This document shows, piece after piece, positions 36,001-50,266 of a DNA stretch of 64,000 nt. Within the stretch, counting starts at the first letter, position 1. Every line of letters begins with the position of its first letter. The stretch is from the NCBI GenBank assembly GCA_001695595.3, contig MBPM02000108.1:62001-126000 (forward strand), read 5' to 3'. Position numbers and translations under genes: made by a program. The notes beneath the pieces are model-generated. The model had not been told where the DNA came from and searched no databases. It saw nothing but the letters and a program-made list of their open reading frames with translations. The stretch comes from Plasmopara viticola. Taxonomy: Eukaryota; Oomycota; Peronosporomycetes; Peronosporales; Peronosporaceae.

Positions 36001-39000
36001 TCGACCAGCTCATCGCATAAGCAATGACGCCGATTTGTCGGTCTAGATCCTAGTGTTGCAGCGCGAAAGTTTCCGAGTCCAAAGTACGACATGCCGAACA
36101 ATACGTGAGTAAGACTTAATTGTCACTCTCATCTGAGCACTATACAATCTTCCGCGTAATTTTTTCTCACGTAGCTAATAAAGAGACAATACGAAAGTAG
36201 CCAAGTCTTGAAAGAGACTATGGTAGCACATCGAACTATCAGTCGTAGCGCGATAGACTGACCAGTAGCTTCTGATCGATCGGTTAAGCTTATAAAGCGT
36301 CCACCAAAATGTGATTGTCCAATTAATCTACCTCTGTATACTTCAGGAGCATTTTCACAGTACTAAATGACGTTCACATTAAGCTATTAGCTGATTATTC
36401 CTTCAGCATTAAAAAAACAAAGTTTAGCTGCCACCAGGAAATCGCCAATATTTGATCGTCGATCGAGTTCTGACTAGACTGTATTATCATCGAGCTCGTC
36501 ATATTTGTGGACATCATAAAATCTAGACCAATTGTCTCTCTTGTTAATCTTGGGCCGCAGTTATCAAGCATCCGCCGATTGCTTTGCGATGCGTGCTCGA
36601 TTTTAGGAAGGATACGCGTCCATCAAACAAATTAATTAAGGAAAAAGACAAAAGGCTGTCCGCCCGCATAGTCCAATAGTAAGCAGTACTGCAACAATTT
36701 TTGCCTGTTTTTTTTGGTAGGTCGCTGATCAACGGCATTGATCAGACAATTAGGATTTGACAAGGAGATAATCGTGACCGAGTCGAATGTCGACTTCGTT
36801 CTTCGTAAGGGTCATAAACATTGGCGACTCTTATGGAGAGGTCGATACCCAACAAGTTTTGTTGTCAAATGACCTTTAATTAAGCTCTATAGTTCCCACT
36901 GACATGCAAAGCCTTCTCGCTAGGACACTGGGCCTGGTCTAGTACCACCACGGCTCCACCCAAAGTTACGCTAAGTTTGATACGTCCATTCCTCATATGG
37001 GCAGGCATTCTCTCCGTCACCGCAATGATCTGAGTTTCTATACTTTCGTCCACGTAACATTAAGCCTTACGTGCAAAGTCCGCATCCATATAATTGAGCT
37101 ACCACCATCTTAAAATATATAGCTGGCTAATCTTTGTTTTGGTTTATTATAACCGCTTCAAAGTCACTTGAGCGCTCTAGCGGAATTAGCCCGTCAAGCT
37201 TGTGAGAGTTTCTAAGGCTTTAATTGGCAGATGTATAAATTGTTTTCTTTCTATGTAGGATCAAACAGCTTCCTTTGTCCATGTGTCGCCTTGACTTGCA
37301 GGTCTTGAAACCCTTGGTTTATTCTGTTTTCAAACAGGCGGGCGTTCTAGAATATTGTCGACTCAGCAAATTTAGGCAGCACTGATTAAATTGTACTACA
37401 GGAAGATGAGAATATGTATTTTTTTTTATCAAAAACACTGACGGAATAAGCGAAACTAAGCGCCTATTACCTGCTATAAACATAACGGTTCTGGATGTGT
37501 CTACCTTCAAACAAATAATTTAGGATTTTCAAATATAATCTCATAGCATGTAAAACGCCATGTCTTGTAATTGGAAAATCCGAGATCCCTATCGATGGCA
37601 CTAATTCATCTTCTGATAGTGACTGATGCAATGGGACATGAGCGTCAGCTCGCTTTACATAATAGCCTTTACACGCCGCACGCTTACGATAGCCTACTTT
37701 TGGTTGCAACAACTGTCAAACACAAAATGCTATGAGTATTGCAGACCCTGTAAAAATGGGATTAAAAGGTTCGTCACCTCAATGATGTACCAATTTACAG
37801 CCACATTTCTGCAGGAGCAGAAAGCAAATGTGGCCTTTTCATTTTAGGCAAGCGCTTGATTACAAGACTTGGTTATTTTAATTTCGTGTGTTCCAAGCCC
37901 TAAGAGAACATCCAGCACTCCAAGCCTTCAGCGTACCATCATACTTCCAAAATGAATTCCTTTGCTCGTACGCATTTAATTTTTTTACATAAGTTAGATT
38001 TTTTGTCTTAGTGGCTGGTACTTCTTTGAGACCTTTCTCGTGAGTTTTCGCGCTATTTGCATTCTTCATAGACCCGCAGCTACCGTCAGCAACAATTTTA
38101 AAGTGAGAAAATTTGAAACACTTCGTTCATATGTACACATTCCTAAATATTCAGAGCTCACCCTGATGAGGACTTTGGAAAATTCAGGCTAAAAGTACTT
38201 GAGGAAGCAAGAAGCCCGCTTGAATGATATTTAAGTTATTTAAAACATATCCACATTTCTTCAAGGCATACGCACTATGATAACATGGTGTTGGTGAATG
38301 CTGGATGTGTACAATCGTCAAGCGTGCACACATCCTGCTACTTAATGTACATTTTGAAAACTAATGTAGGCTAGGTGTAAGACACGCCACTACACAGTTT
38401 AAAGGCCAAAGCAAGATCATATACGCTCGCACACCATATAAGTTATGGAGCAATCGCTGATTTAGCGCGCAGTCTTCAAAAACAGATGCATCTATAACAA
38501 AATCAGTGCATGAGCAGCACTATATATGTACCTAGGTATTATTGGACGCAGAAAGATCTCGTTCTTTAAAAATTATATCCATGCCATCGTCTATAGCCGC
38601 GATGTTGCTTTCTGCAAAAACAAACTTTAGGCCTTGAGCAAAGCTTCGAGACCTTGACAATGCTACTTTCGATTGATGACATTGCCGCTTCATCTAACTA
38701 CAACAACTGTCATTGTCTTGTCGGATGGCGGCATCGTTGCTGACTTAATTTCCAGTCAATTTTTGCCAGCTGGATTGCTTGAATCTAAGCCTGACAGTAG
38801 TAAAAATGTGTTATACTGAGCAGCGCAAATTGCTGCATAGCTCGGTACCTTTCACTTAATTTGTTTCAAACGTCGGTTCTGGCTCTTTCACCCAGGAAAA
38901 AAAAATGAAAGCCTTGCTATTTCGGTATACTAAAGCAATATGGTCGTGCGTACAGAAACATCATTTTTTTTGTTCTCAGAGTGAACGTGATTTGCTTTCG

Positions 39001-39500
39001 CTTAGCCATGGTGTTGTTGCTTAATATTAGATATCAGAAGTCTAATATGTATCACCACGAAAGTATACAGAGACCAGTCTGAATGATTTGTAACCTAGCT
39101 TGTTTGTAAGCTTCTTGAAGTCTTGGCAATCTCTACCACACACACCTCGCATTTAATATTAAACGCTGGATTCATTTTGTTTAAGATATGAATACTTTTA
39201 ACTGATCCAAAACGATTTGTCTTCATGATAATAATCAATGAGCACGCGTGCTGCATTGCTGTATATGTTGACGATGTTGACGATCTGTAAGCACCCAAGA
39301 TAAAGCTCGTATGTTAAGTTTATTACAGATATTCTAAGACAGAAATAAAAAAGGCAAGACAAAATATACCCGTTTCAAATTAAGTGGAAAAAAAACTCTA
39401 CTAAAGCAAAAAAAGATGAAAATATATATGTACCTAAAACAAATATTTTTGCAACAATGGCAAAAATATACATGTAAATTGTATAGATTTGATCTCTTCA
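30049..39500. other. Long gene-poor region
   Basis: No intact gene is recognised in about 9.4 kb. Open frames 32053-32394 (+, ATG start, 113 codons), 31440-31748 (+), 34063-34455 (+) and 35292-35648 (+) have no recognised domain. The piece around 34120-34200 resembles one at 57355-57435. A perfect 11-bp hairpin lies at 31077-31104. The rest is AT-rich, with mixed, broken reading frames typical of old repeats. Confidence 0.35.
31077..31104. repeat. Perfect 11-bp inverted repeat with 6-nt loop
   Basis: TGATTGGTGGT is followed by GTGTAT and then ACCACCAATCA, so the 11-bp arms pair fully. It lies far from any recognised gene, so a terminator role is not supported. Confidence 0.7.
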
Positions 39501-39504
39501 AATA

Positions 39505-40640
39505 GTGATTTTACCGCGTACAATCTCGGGCAGCAATTGGTTTTATGCAAGATATTTAATTGATCCATTTGCATTACGCGCCATGGCACCGGATGGCATT
39601 TTTTTCGAGAACAAAGTTAGAGATGTGCTGTTGGTGGCGTGTCTTAAATATGCAAACAATGAGAATCAGATTGTCGCAGTCGCATTCGTCAGCAGGGAAA
39701 CTAAAGCAGATTTTTGGGCGTGGTTCATCAAGGTCCTGTTCCAGCATTTATCTGTACTTCCAGTCTTCGTACTTTCTAATTGTGACTAGGGATTAGTGCC
39801 AGCAATGAAAGAAAATGGCAAAGAGAAACCACATTTCTTTTGCTTACGTCACCTTATGGGGTTTTTCAATTTAAAGTTCAAAATTAGGACGCTGAAGGAA
39901 CATGCATGGAACTTAGCACGTGCACTGACCAGGCAATCGAGTGAAGCCGAAAAAGACGACCTGATAAAGCTAAATCTCGAGGCAGTTGAATGGCTGGCTG
40001 ACGTTGGCTATGGGGAATGGTCCATTGATTTATCACGATATAGGATGCTTACTTCCAATAAAATCCAAATTTCAATCCAGGATCGGCATTTCACGAAAGG
40101 TTTTCAGCGCGTTGTTCATGATGGCAACTGAATGCTATGTCGGTTTGAAGTGGCTCAAATTCGCTTGACAGACCAAACAATGGGGTGTGGTTACGTCTTA
40201 TGCTGCCAAATGCATCACTTCAATGTTAAAAAATGAAGGAGGAAACAAATAAGGTATGTTCAAGCTCAACTTTATCGTTCGTTGGGTCGTTTCGGATTGG
40301 AACAAACAAGCCAATGGAGTATGCTGTTGAGGCAAATAGTACCAGTGGTACCAGCACATGCGGTTATGTGAAGGTCATGAAAGCTACATGTCGACACCTC
40401 ATAGCAGCACTCAACTTTTCAAATCAGCTGTCACGTTCAGAATTGTTATTTGAGGATATGTTGTCAATCAAATGTATCTACCTACCTGCGATGAAGCACT
40501 CAGAGTGAAGCCTTTCGTGAGAGCATCTTCCACCGATTACGTCCAAAAGAAAAGGTCGACACAAAAGGAAGCGAAACGGATTACAGCATATTGACGCGCC
40601 AAAAATTGTTTAACGATGCGGCAGCAGTGTTCAAGTGGGA
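39505..40640 (+). pseudogene. Mutator-like (MULE) transposase relic with SWIM-type finger
   Basis: Pieces in order along the plus strand match the layout of MULE transposases. A core segment (YLIDPFALRAMAPDGIFF, then VAFVSRETKADFWAWF) recalls the region around the catalytic Asp. It is followed, after a stop at 39787-39789, by the PHFFCLRHLMGFFNLKFK block and LKEHAWNLARALTRQ. Further on, 40233-40508 ends with CGYVKVMKATCRHLIAAL, a Cys-x-His signature like the SWIM finger near the C-terminus of these proteins. A basic tail (KRKGRHKRKR) follows in another frame. Stops and frame changes show it is dead. I could not find terminal inverted repeats by eye, so the element's ends are not placed. Confidence 0.65.
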
Positions 40641-43600
40641 CACAATAAACGTCGATAAAAGTATATTTGCTTTAGTAAGATCGGTATGTTTTTTTTTTAT
40701 TTTTCATAGTCTTTTTACTTCGTAGGTAGAAAATTACTTATTTCGATGGAAAAGTTGTGATTCAAGGTAGATTTTTTCCATCCAATTTGAAAAGGGTATA
40801 TTTTTTTTCATTCTCCCAAAAGGCAAACTACAATACTGGTTGATCGAAAAAGCCGTGCAAATCGACCAATCTTTTTTCATCAGCAGGAAAATGTATTAGA
40901 AACCGAGCTTAAAAAATACCGAACTGGTGCATATCTAAGCACAATTCTACTAGATTGCGTCTTCAGACATGCAGCCCCAGAAAAGCGAGAATATAGAAGA
41001 AATTTATCACGAAAGAGCCTAAGGTACGTAATGGTGACCTGTCGGTCGGTTATTGCCTTAACTAAAACATGCCAATCGTCTGCATTTCCCGAAATAGAGC
41101 ACTTAAAGGCAGTAAATATGCGCAATCAACTTCTACCAGAAGCGACTGACCTACAACTATTGCTTTATTAACCAGCGTCAACTGAAATTAATAACCTGGG
41201 CAATTACTAACAGCCTACACAGACTAGGATTATGCGAACTTTCTTGAAAAACACAGAATTAATTGATACTTAGTCCGAATGATCGAAGCGATTCTAATCT
41301 CGCGGCTAAAATGATACATACTGTTGTTCTTTTTAACGTTATTTTTTATTTTAATTCATGCAGAGATCTTTTTTAAACTTCTAATTAAAGAGCATCTGCT
41401 CTAACACAAATGCATCACGGGCTTATTTCTTTATTGAGCTCTCTTCGTGAGTAACACTGGTACTTATGACGCTATTATTTTACATCCAAATGGTACTGGC
41501 TTTATCCTAGTGTAATAAATATCATGACGGGGTCACACACCAACTTGTGTGAAATAGGTGCGTAGAAAATATGCAATCTTTTGGCGAACGACTGTCCACG
41601 GTTTTGGTCCTTAGGGAAGGAAAAGAACGTAATAATGCAGTTCTATTGCGTGCTTGGCTCTGTATTGTGACCCCACACCTACTTCATGACTAGCAACTAG
41701 ATAAATATGACAGGGAGTTTATCTGCAGCAAGGCTGCCGTATCTCGTTTAAGCAACTTGCTTGGATTAAGCGTAAGAGCCCGGGGTATTGATCTTAGTTT
41801 TGTGCTAAGAATTGATACGAGTCGCAGATTGCAACACGTCCCGAATTTAAAAGTTTGTAAAGGACTTAGTACCAAGAATTAATATTATTATTATATCTTG
41901 ATATTAGACTGAACTTGATTTTGGCTATCGATAAAACACTCTGTGTTGTAAATAGCTAACTATCTAGCACAGTTGTTCATACGAGCAAACCGTAAGCAGT
42001 GATCGTAGGACAATTACTGCTTTTCTGTCAGCTCCTTTGTACAAAGAAATGTCTTCGTTTTTAGTCTTTGGACCATAGTGCCACCTATGCAGCTCAATAC
42101 GGTTATACTCTTAGCTAGTATAAGACACTACATTCATGGAATCCCGTTAAAAAGACAACTCGTGCCACGCGCGTCAACCACTTTGTTCAAAGCAAATAGC
42201 TTCTAGGCCTCATGGCCCGCCAGCCTCGACAATAGAGAGTGAAAAGAAACGATAGTCATTCAATGCAATAAGCCTGCGTAAGCAGGGTATCACTGAATAC
42301 TACCATCCCCTCGTCGCGCTTATTTAAGCCACACACTCGCAGCAATATCACAAGCAACCAGAGCTCTTGATTCGCTCCACTCGTGCAGTATTTATCTTTG
42401 ATTTAATATCTGTACCTGCTGAGCTGAGGCTTATACTGACGAGGCGCAAAACCACTAGGTCGAATAAATCTTGCCTGCTTTTAAATGCGCGAATAAACAA
42501 CAAGATCGGGCAGACGAGTCAGCTGTTTTCGCCAGGATCTAAGGTGGGCTCTATGAGTGGCCTATCCAGATGCTCAGCATGGAGCAAGCGAAGCTATAAT
42601 CAAATGTTGCTTGCTCCGCAAAACTTCGCGATGCAAAAACATCCTATCAGTTTGTCGGCTCGGTTTCGGCACCGCAAATTGTGCCCGTAATATTCATGCT
42701 TCAATGAGGATGCCAAGATGGTATTACAAGCTATACACGAAGCTGCCCTTCCGCTTGCACTTTGCAACATTTTCCGCGAGGGTGAAATGCGAGTGAAGCA
42801 GTAGCTTCGGCACCGATTCTCTTGGCATAAGACTTAACGTCGACTGCCACCGGACTATCTCCCTACAATCTATGGTTAGCAATAACATGCAGTAGGGAAA
42901 AAGATTGATGTCCCACCATCATGCAGGGCAATGCATGCGTTTTGCTATGATGTCGTTTGCAACCAACGCCTACCGAGGAACTGGCAATCCGTAGCATCAA
43001 CGATCTTAAATGCCTTCGCCAAGGCATGATATTAGGTGCCTATAATATCGGCCGCCTTTACCAATACATGATACGGCATAATAATTTCTAGGACTAGTCA
43101 GGTTAGCTTTCAAACCTTGGATTTATACTTGCATAGCCTCACGAGCAACTTGCTTGACTCGCATCCATCAAGACGAAGGTTGTAGCATACCAGACATTAT
43201 GGTCGCTCTTGCCGTATCGTTATTGTACGCGCATCGTAAGTGGCTTCAATTTAGGCAGTCCATGAGAAGTATACGATTTCGTCATCTCTAGTTGAAAATG
43301 TTTCAACATTATTCCCGATATCTGAAAAGCGCTTCTAGACACGGATTGATCGTGTCAGATGCTTTCTAGTTCAATTGTTACACCCCATTAGGACCAAGCA
43401 CGAATTAATCTTATTTACAAGGCAAAGGATTCAGCCTTACACAAAACCAACCCGTATGACTCAGGTGTAAGTGCTTCCAAGTGATGCAGAGCTGTCGTAA
43501 TTATTTTGGAGGAGGCAGCGTGAGTCTAGGTCCTTGTCTTTTGCTCGATACTCAAAGCGAAAACGAGTCGCAGATTTTTATTCGTCTGCCTCCAAGAGTA

Positions 43601-46077
43601 AGTATGAGTCTTAAATTTGAGACTTGAAGTACCTCTGATCCAAATGTAATTCAAGCTTTATTTAGGTTGATCGAGAAAAAAGCTATGTCAACTCCTCTCA
43701 ATCAGAAAAATCTGGTTATGAGCACAAAGCAGTAGTCATTAGACCATGCACTGATTTGAGATAAACTATCAGGACTGAGCGATACTTTTCTACTTACGTC
43801 CCACAACGTTGCAAAAACATTAGCCAGTGTTCAATTGGTTCGGGTATTCCCGTTAGTTTTCTCATTTTGTATTTCCTGAAAATTAATGTTATACACACCG
43901 GGATTGATACCAACCGGACGCTTGTCAGTGAAGACAATTTTTGACAGGAATACATAGTCTTCTATCTAAAAGAGTATCTATATATAGCAATTTGCAAATT
44001 TTCTCCAGCTTGAACAAGGATTGCATGTAATAGGAGTGCAAAAGTCCTATTCAACTCTATCATAAATTTATAAGAAAGTAGCGCCTTCGCTCTAATAAGC
44101 CTCTACGTTGACGCCAAAGGATTTGCTTGCGTCTTGTGCGATGGGTAAAAGGCGGTTTTCTCATTTAGTGACCTCTTGGGTCTAGTAGAGCACCAGACCA
44201 TAGACGTTTACATCTTCGAGCTCCTAAACTGTTTAAAATTTTCACAAGTGCTCTGGTTAAGAATTGCTCGCTACTACGTTTTCAAAGACGGCAAAGAAGC
44301 TTTAAGTTGACGACAGGTTTGATCTAAGAAAATTTCATTTCCTGAAGAAAACACCCGAGAGATGTAAGATTTGCCGCTAGACACACAGGGCATGGGAAAG
44401 ACACCACCCATCAAATCATAGTTATTTATGGCGATTACCAGAGGTATAGATCCTGGTTAATGATGTCACCAGATTTGGGAACATAAATTACAAATTAAAG
44501 CGCACATTAAAACCAAATCTCTAAAATTCAGTTCTCACAAGCGAGCGTTGTTGTCAATAATCGTCCATTACCGTAAGCCGAAGCCAGTCGCTGACCCGTG
44601 AGATGCCCACTCGCTTTCTTGACAATATGCTTAACGAGAAAGATGCAGGCTATGGCGGCAAGCACACGCTCATTTTCTGAGTACACCGCGATGATTTTTG
44701 GAGACCGCTCGCCGCATAGCACTAAGTCAGGAGCTGGGAGTGTAAGCTCTGATGGAGACAATTTACCATATGGGCAAGATATACGTTACAGAGCAACCAT
44801 TGCTTTTCAGGTTAGACCGTAGTAGCCTTCTTTAAAGCTTAGTAGCTAATCCAGCAGCTTTTTCGAGTTCTACAAAGCAGAAAAAAGTTTACCCCATAGG
44901 AATGTTCTGGAACCCCTGAAAACTATGTGCTTCGAAACGCTCTTCACATGAAGCTGCCACTGGTTTTGGCGGATAAGGAGCACTATAGAAAGCCACATTT
45001 TTCTTTTTCTTGCGCCTTCTTTGCGAAGAGTAGCACCTAACGCGTAACCGAGAATCCGCGCTCGATACCGCTCGTGGGGTTTGAGGCTCTTTCGGAGCGA
45101 CCCTTGGCCCTTAAGGCTCCTAAAACGAGTTAAGACTGCTTTGGCATGACTTTTACGGACATTTTGATCACCGCACGTTTCGTTGAAACGACCCTTTATA
45201 CTTAATGAGCTTTAAGCTCGGCCGAGAGATCCAAGCGCACAATGCTCGTTTTTTTAACCGTACAACTAATATGGCGGTACCATCAGTCAGCTTGTATTCC
45301 CTCGTACTCACCAGACAGTATATTGGAGCTGCTCTGAAGAGATTTTGGAGGCACTTTTGGACTCAATTTCTTGAGGAATGTAATTCCTTTTTGAACGGCC
45401 TAATCAAGCTGTTGGGTGCGTTGACGTTGCTTTGAGAAGGCCGGTGGCTTATTTCGATATATGTTCTTTTCACTTATCTCGCCGGTATATACCTAATCAA
45501 CTATCTTACAGACCAGATTTTTTGCATCTGATTATAATATATACTCACACAAAGAGATTTGAATTAAGTTACCTATATCTGCCTTAGAGTTGTCTTGGTC
45601 ATATGCAACCTTGTTTCTTATTCTAAAAATACTTTTAGCCGATTTATAGCAGAGTCAGATAATTGTTTCCGTAAGGAGATTGGGCTCTTGTTAAGATCTG
45701 AAAGTCTTGGGGTCTCCACCCCAGAATCCAGAAGCATGTGTGGCTCGGAAAGTAAACGGAGCTGTTACGTATCATAGCACAATAATGGTAGAGCCCGTCA
45801 TTGCGTGGACCGTAATTCTGGGTGCAAAGTCAGCTTGTTCACTATAAAATGATCCAGCCGACTGGCAGCCTTCTTTGCTGTCTGTTCGGTCTTTGTTGTA
45901 ATCAAGCCGACTTTAAATCAAAAGCCAAGCTTATTGGATGACACTTATTCACATGTAATCTCGCCAATTAAAGCCGAGCTTTTGTGGTAAAAGCTGACTT
46001 TTTGTTGAGAGGGACTATAAATCGGTAATTTCTATATACCGATTTGCAAACTGAGGTGGACCGGGTTATGCCATAAC
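40641..46077. other. Gene-poor region
   Basis: No gene is supported in about 5.4 kb. It is AT-rich, with T runs near 40690 and 40800. Open frames at 42367-42690 (+), 44528-44761 (-) and 45205-45435 (+) are not recognised. The segment near 44715-44750 shares a 35-bp stretch with 31600-31640. Confidence 0.35.
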
Positions 46078-46222
46078 AGTTGAAAATGTTACTTGAGCAC
46101 TAGTTGGCAAATTGCAAGAGTGAATATATTTATAAGTGCTAATTTCAAGTAATCATCAACTGATTGCAGATACCGGTACTTACCGATATGTAGTTGCTGG
46201 TCGAGGCGTCGATTCTCCAACA
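46078..46222 (-). repeat. Copia 3' LTR
   Basis: Read on the plus strand it spans TGAAAATG ... CTCCAACA plus 3 outer bases. It matches the right LTR across its whole length. The last 14 codons of the RNase H end of the polyprotein run into this LTR. Confidence 0.9.
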
Positions 46223-49200
46223 CTCCCACTCGACTCGTCAGCACTTGGCGACTTGATGCCCAACTTGTTCCGGAGATTTTGAAACTGCACAGCGCTGATT
46301 GGCTTGGTCATCATGTCGGCCATCATGTCATTTGTTGAGCAATACTGCAACACCACTTGGCCATCTTCTACCTTTTCACGAACAAAATGATAACGAATGT
46401 CGATGTGCTTGGTGTGCTTGTGGAATTCCGGGTGCTTGGCCAATGCAATGGAGCCCTGATTGTCCTCGTAAACTGTAACCGCTTCATCAGTTGTCAACTC
46501 ACCTAATTCGCACAAGAAAGCCTTTAGCCATATAGCCTCTTGTGTTGCCTCCGACAACGCCATGTATTCAGCTTCAGTAGATGACAGCGCCACCGTACGT
46601 TGCTTCTTGCTTCTCCAGCTGATGCATCCGCCGTTCATCATAAACGCATAGCCGCTCGTGCTTCTTCTTGTTGCAATGTCTCCAGCCCAATCTGCATCCG
46701 TGAAACCGCGAAGTCCATCATCGCAGCCCGGTCGGAATTCAATACCATGTGTCCTTGTCCCTTGAATGTACCCGAAGACCCGCTTGAGCGCTTACCAATG
46801 AGTAGGACATGGATCTGCCGCAAATTGGCTGAGTACTCCCACTGCTGCCGCGAGGTCTGGTCGAGTACATACCATGAGATACATGACGCACCCTACTGCA
46901 TTTCGATAGGGGACTCCAGCCATGGTCACGTCGTGCTTACAACCGTCTTCACACATATTCTTTGTCAGTTTGAGGCCCGGATCTTGAGGTGTCTTGACCG
47001 GGTTACTGGCATCCATCTAAAAATTGTGCAAAATGTCACTTGCAAACTTATTCTGTCGCATGGAAATAAATCCACTTGTCTTGTCTAGCTCAATTTCAAT
47101 TCCGAGGAGAAACTTGAGCTGGCCCATATCAGTTATCTCGAATCGATTACTTAATGCTTGCTTGGTATCTTGAAGAATCTTGACACTGCTGCTTGCGAGC
47201 ACTAAACCACTAACGCAAAGAGCCACAAAGATCATGGCTTGGTCGTTTCGCATCAAGTAAATGCAGTGGTCTGACTCACACTTCTTGAACCCAAGCTTTA
47301 GCATGAACTCGTCGATGGTCTTGTTCCACATGCGAGGTGACTGTTTCAGGCCGTATAGTGACCGCTTGAGCTTGCAAAAAAAATCCGGGTGCTCTTAATT
47401 CACAAAGCCGTCCGGTTGCTCCATGTATATGTCTTTATTCAACGGTCCGTTAAGGAACGCTGTCTTGACGTCCATTTGATGCAGTGTAAGGCTGTATTTG
47501 GCAGCAAGACTAAACAGGATCCGAATCGATGTGAGCTTCGCCACAAGTGCAAACGTTTCAACATAGTCAATGCCGTACTTCTGTGAGAAGCCTTTAGCAA
47601 CAAGACGAGCCTTAAACCTTTCAACTTCCCCGTCTTGATTCTCTTTCACACGACAAAGCCATCTGCATCCAATCGCCTTGCGTCCTTATGGCAATGGCAC
47701 AATCTCCCAAGTTTGATTTTTATGCAGGGACTTAACCTCCGAGTCACAGGCTTCCTTCCACTTTACAGCGTCACTGGATTCCATAGCCGACTTGAATGAA
47801 GTCGGCATTTCTTCCACTGAATCCATGACGTAGGCCGCCTCAACATTGAAGCAGTCTTGTTCTGCTGCCGACATCTCTTTAAGTCCACGACCTTTGCTGA
47901 AGATTGTAAGGCGCTTAATTCTTGGAATTTCTGTTGCTTTCTCGAGCGATTCATTTCGTTGGTGACGTTTCCTGCCCACCTCAATGTCAACATCGGAAGA
48001 AGTTGCCTCTTCTTCTTGTGATTCTTCAACATCTTCGATGACAATCTCTTCATTGCAGTGATCACGCTTCCCAGTATCAAAGATCATTTCCATTAAATCG
48101 GCATCGCGACTGACTAGCACACGACGAGTTTGTAGTTCCTCAAAACGATACGCTTTTTCATGCTCAGAATAACCGATAAAGCGGCAGCGTACTGACCTTG
48201 CATTAAGTTTGGTGCGTTTTTCTTTGGGAACCGTGACAAATGCGTGGCAACCAAATACCTTAAGTTTTGCCAGCAATGGCTTTTTACCGGTCCAAATTTG
48301 GTGAGGTGACTTGTCGTGAGAAACAGCGCGTGTAGGACAACGATTTCGTAGGAATGCAGCGGTCATAACTACTTCGCCCCAGTAAATTTTTGGTAATCCA
48401 GCGTATTCCATCATGCACCTCGCGCACTCAACCAACGTTCGGTTCATGCGCTCAGCTACTCCATTCAGCTGTGGTGTGTACGGCGGGGTGAACTTCTGAG
48501 CGATTCCCCGGTCACTGCAAAACTTGGCCATTCTGTGCGATGTATATTCTCCACCATTGTCACTGCAAAGCGACTTTACTCGATATTCGGTCTGCGTTTC
48601 AGCAAGCGCGACATATACAGCAAACTTGGTAGAAACTTCGGATTTGTTGCGCAGCAAGTATACCATGCAAAAGTGTGAATTGTCGTCAATAAATGTGACG
48701 AAATATCGCTTTTCACTAAAAGTAGGCGTCCGCATAGGGCCACAAACATCACTGCGGATGACCTCCAGCACTTGTTTTGCGCGGTTAGGTGATGACTTGA
48801 TGTAGGTTGTACGCGTTTGTTTGCCAAGCGAACATCCGTCACACGCCTCCTACTGCTTAACAGACGCAATGTCAATACCAGTTCCATAATTTTTCTTAAC
48901 AATTGCATCTAATCCACTAAAGCCAATGCGACCGGGCCGAAGGTGCCAGAGGTACAAATAGGTGTCCCCATGGCATCCCATCGAAGTTGTCACATTTGCC
49001 ATCTCAGCTGGAATTGGTGTCATGCAGAGCTTGAACAAACCCTTTCCTTCGCAAGCACCAAGCTGCCATCGCAAACCTTTTGCATTTGCAAAGCAACCGT
49101 CTCGCTCAAAGGTAACTGGTCCGACATCCTTCGTAAAACGGCCCACTGAAAACAAATTTCGCAGTAGTTTCGGAATGTGCCACACACGTGTAAGTACACC

Positions 49201-50266
49201 TTTCTTGATTCCACGTGGTGTTTGCATTGACATAACTATGTCACCCGTTCCAACCGCTTGAACAATGCCGTCATCAGCAAGGTGTACGTCCACCGGAGAC
49301 ATGACCTTGTAGTTGATCATATACTCTTTCGAGTACGTCATATGCTGAGTTGCACCCGAGTCTACCAGCCAAACACTGCTTGACTTGGTAGCACTTGTGT
49401 CACCACCTACCGAAAATAAAAAGTCGCTAGAAACATCTTCAACTTTGTGCGACATTCGCACGCTGTGGCCTTTGCCGCTCCGCATTATCACGAATTCGCG
49501 CGGGACACTTGGCAATCCAATCACCTTGTTCCCCACAGTAATGGCAAGATCCACTTATCTTCGCTTGCACAAGACGTCCTTTGCGCTTGTTGTTATCATT
49601 AGCCATGAACGCTTGCCCTTGGTTGTGCGCGACTCCATCGATGCCGCCACCCTGTTCCTTGCGCTTTATGTCTTCATGTAGTACTCGAGACGTCACGAGA
49701 TCCCACGTCAATGAATCAGCACGTGACTCTCGTGCCGTGATGAGAAATTGGTACGATTCACTCAAATTAAGAAGCGTGATAACCAAGTCGTCCTCGCTAA
49801 CCAAAGCCCCGATCGCATCAAGCTACTCCGCTAGTGTCTTCAACTTGCTAATGTGCTGAAGGACATCATCACCTTCATCCATTGTTGCTGTCAGGAAACG
49901 TCGACGAAGGAAGAGTCGATTGGCGAGGCTCTTCTTCTCGAAATGCCCTTCGAGTCTTGACCATGCATCATGTGCGCCAGTCGCAGAACGAACCAGTGGC
50001 AGCTGCGAATCTTCCATCGCGAGACAGATGATCGCAAGCGCCTTGCGTGACTTCCTCGTATAGGTTCCTTGATCCAGCGAAGTGACGCATTGCTCCAACT
50101 TTATCTCGCCACTTGCCACGTCCCACAGATCTTTCTCCTCCAACACCATCTGCATCTTGAATTTCCAGTTGTGGAAGTTGGTGCCGTCGAACTTGTTAAT
50201 CCGGCTTGGCGTAGACGCGTCCATGGTGGCGAAGGCAGAGTCGGCGGGGCTTGGGCTCATAACCAA
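46180..50266 (-). pseudogene. Copia Gag-Pol polyprotein, broken
   Basis: Gag occupies about 49439-50266. A likely start is the ATG at 50224, in a GCCACCATGG context. Its zinc knuckle (CHYCGEQGDWIAKC) has Asp where His is normal. The protease motif DSGATQHM lies near 49350. The integrase core, 47950-48771, keeps SDNGGEYTS and GVAERMNRTLVE. Reverse transcriptase is at about 47017-47700, and the catalytic YVDD box reads CVSG. RNase H, 46300-46790, has DADWAGD, STEAEYMALSEA and KHIDIRYH. In-frame stops occur near 49823, 48850, 47686, 47395, 47017 and 46792, and a frameshift near 49440. After that shift the rest stays in one frame, so decay has been mainly by substitution. Confidence 0.92.
50255..50266 (-). 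other. Copia primer-binding site candidate
   Basis: On the minus strand TTGGTTATGAGC follows the 5' LTR. It resembles the TGGTATCAGAGC-type initiator-Met primer sites of many copia elements. It overlaps the first in-frame ATG of gag, which argues for translation from the later ATG. Confidence 0.55.

Noticed and set aside
45900..46020. Repeated AAAGCC...GCTTT words near the copia left flank and near 55600 and 55940
   Set aside because: The words are short and palindromic. The 55.6-kb pair is explained by the SINE target duplication, and the others are too weak to call a family.
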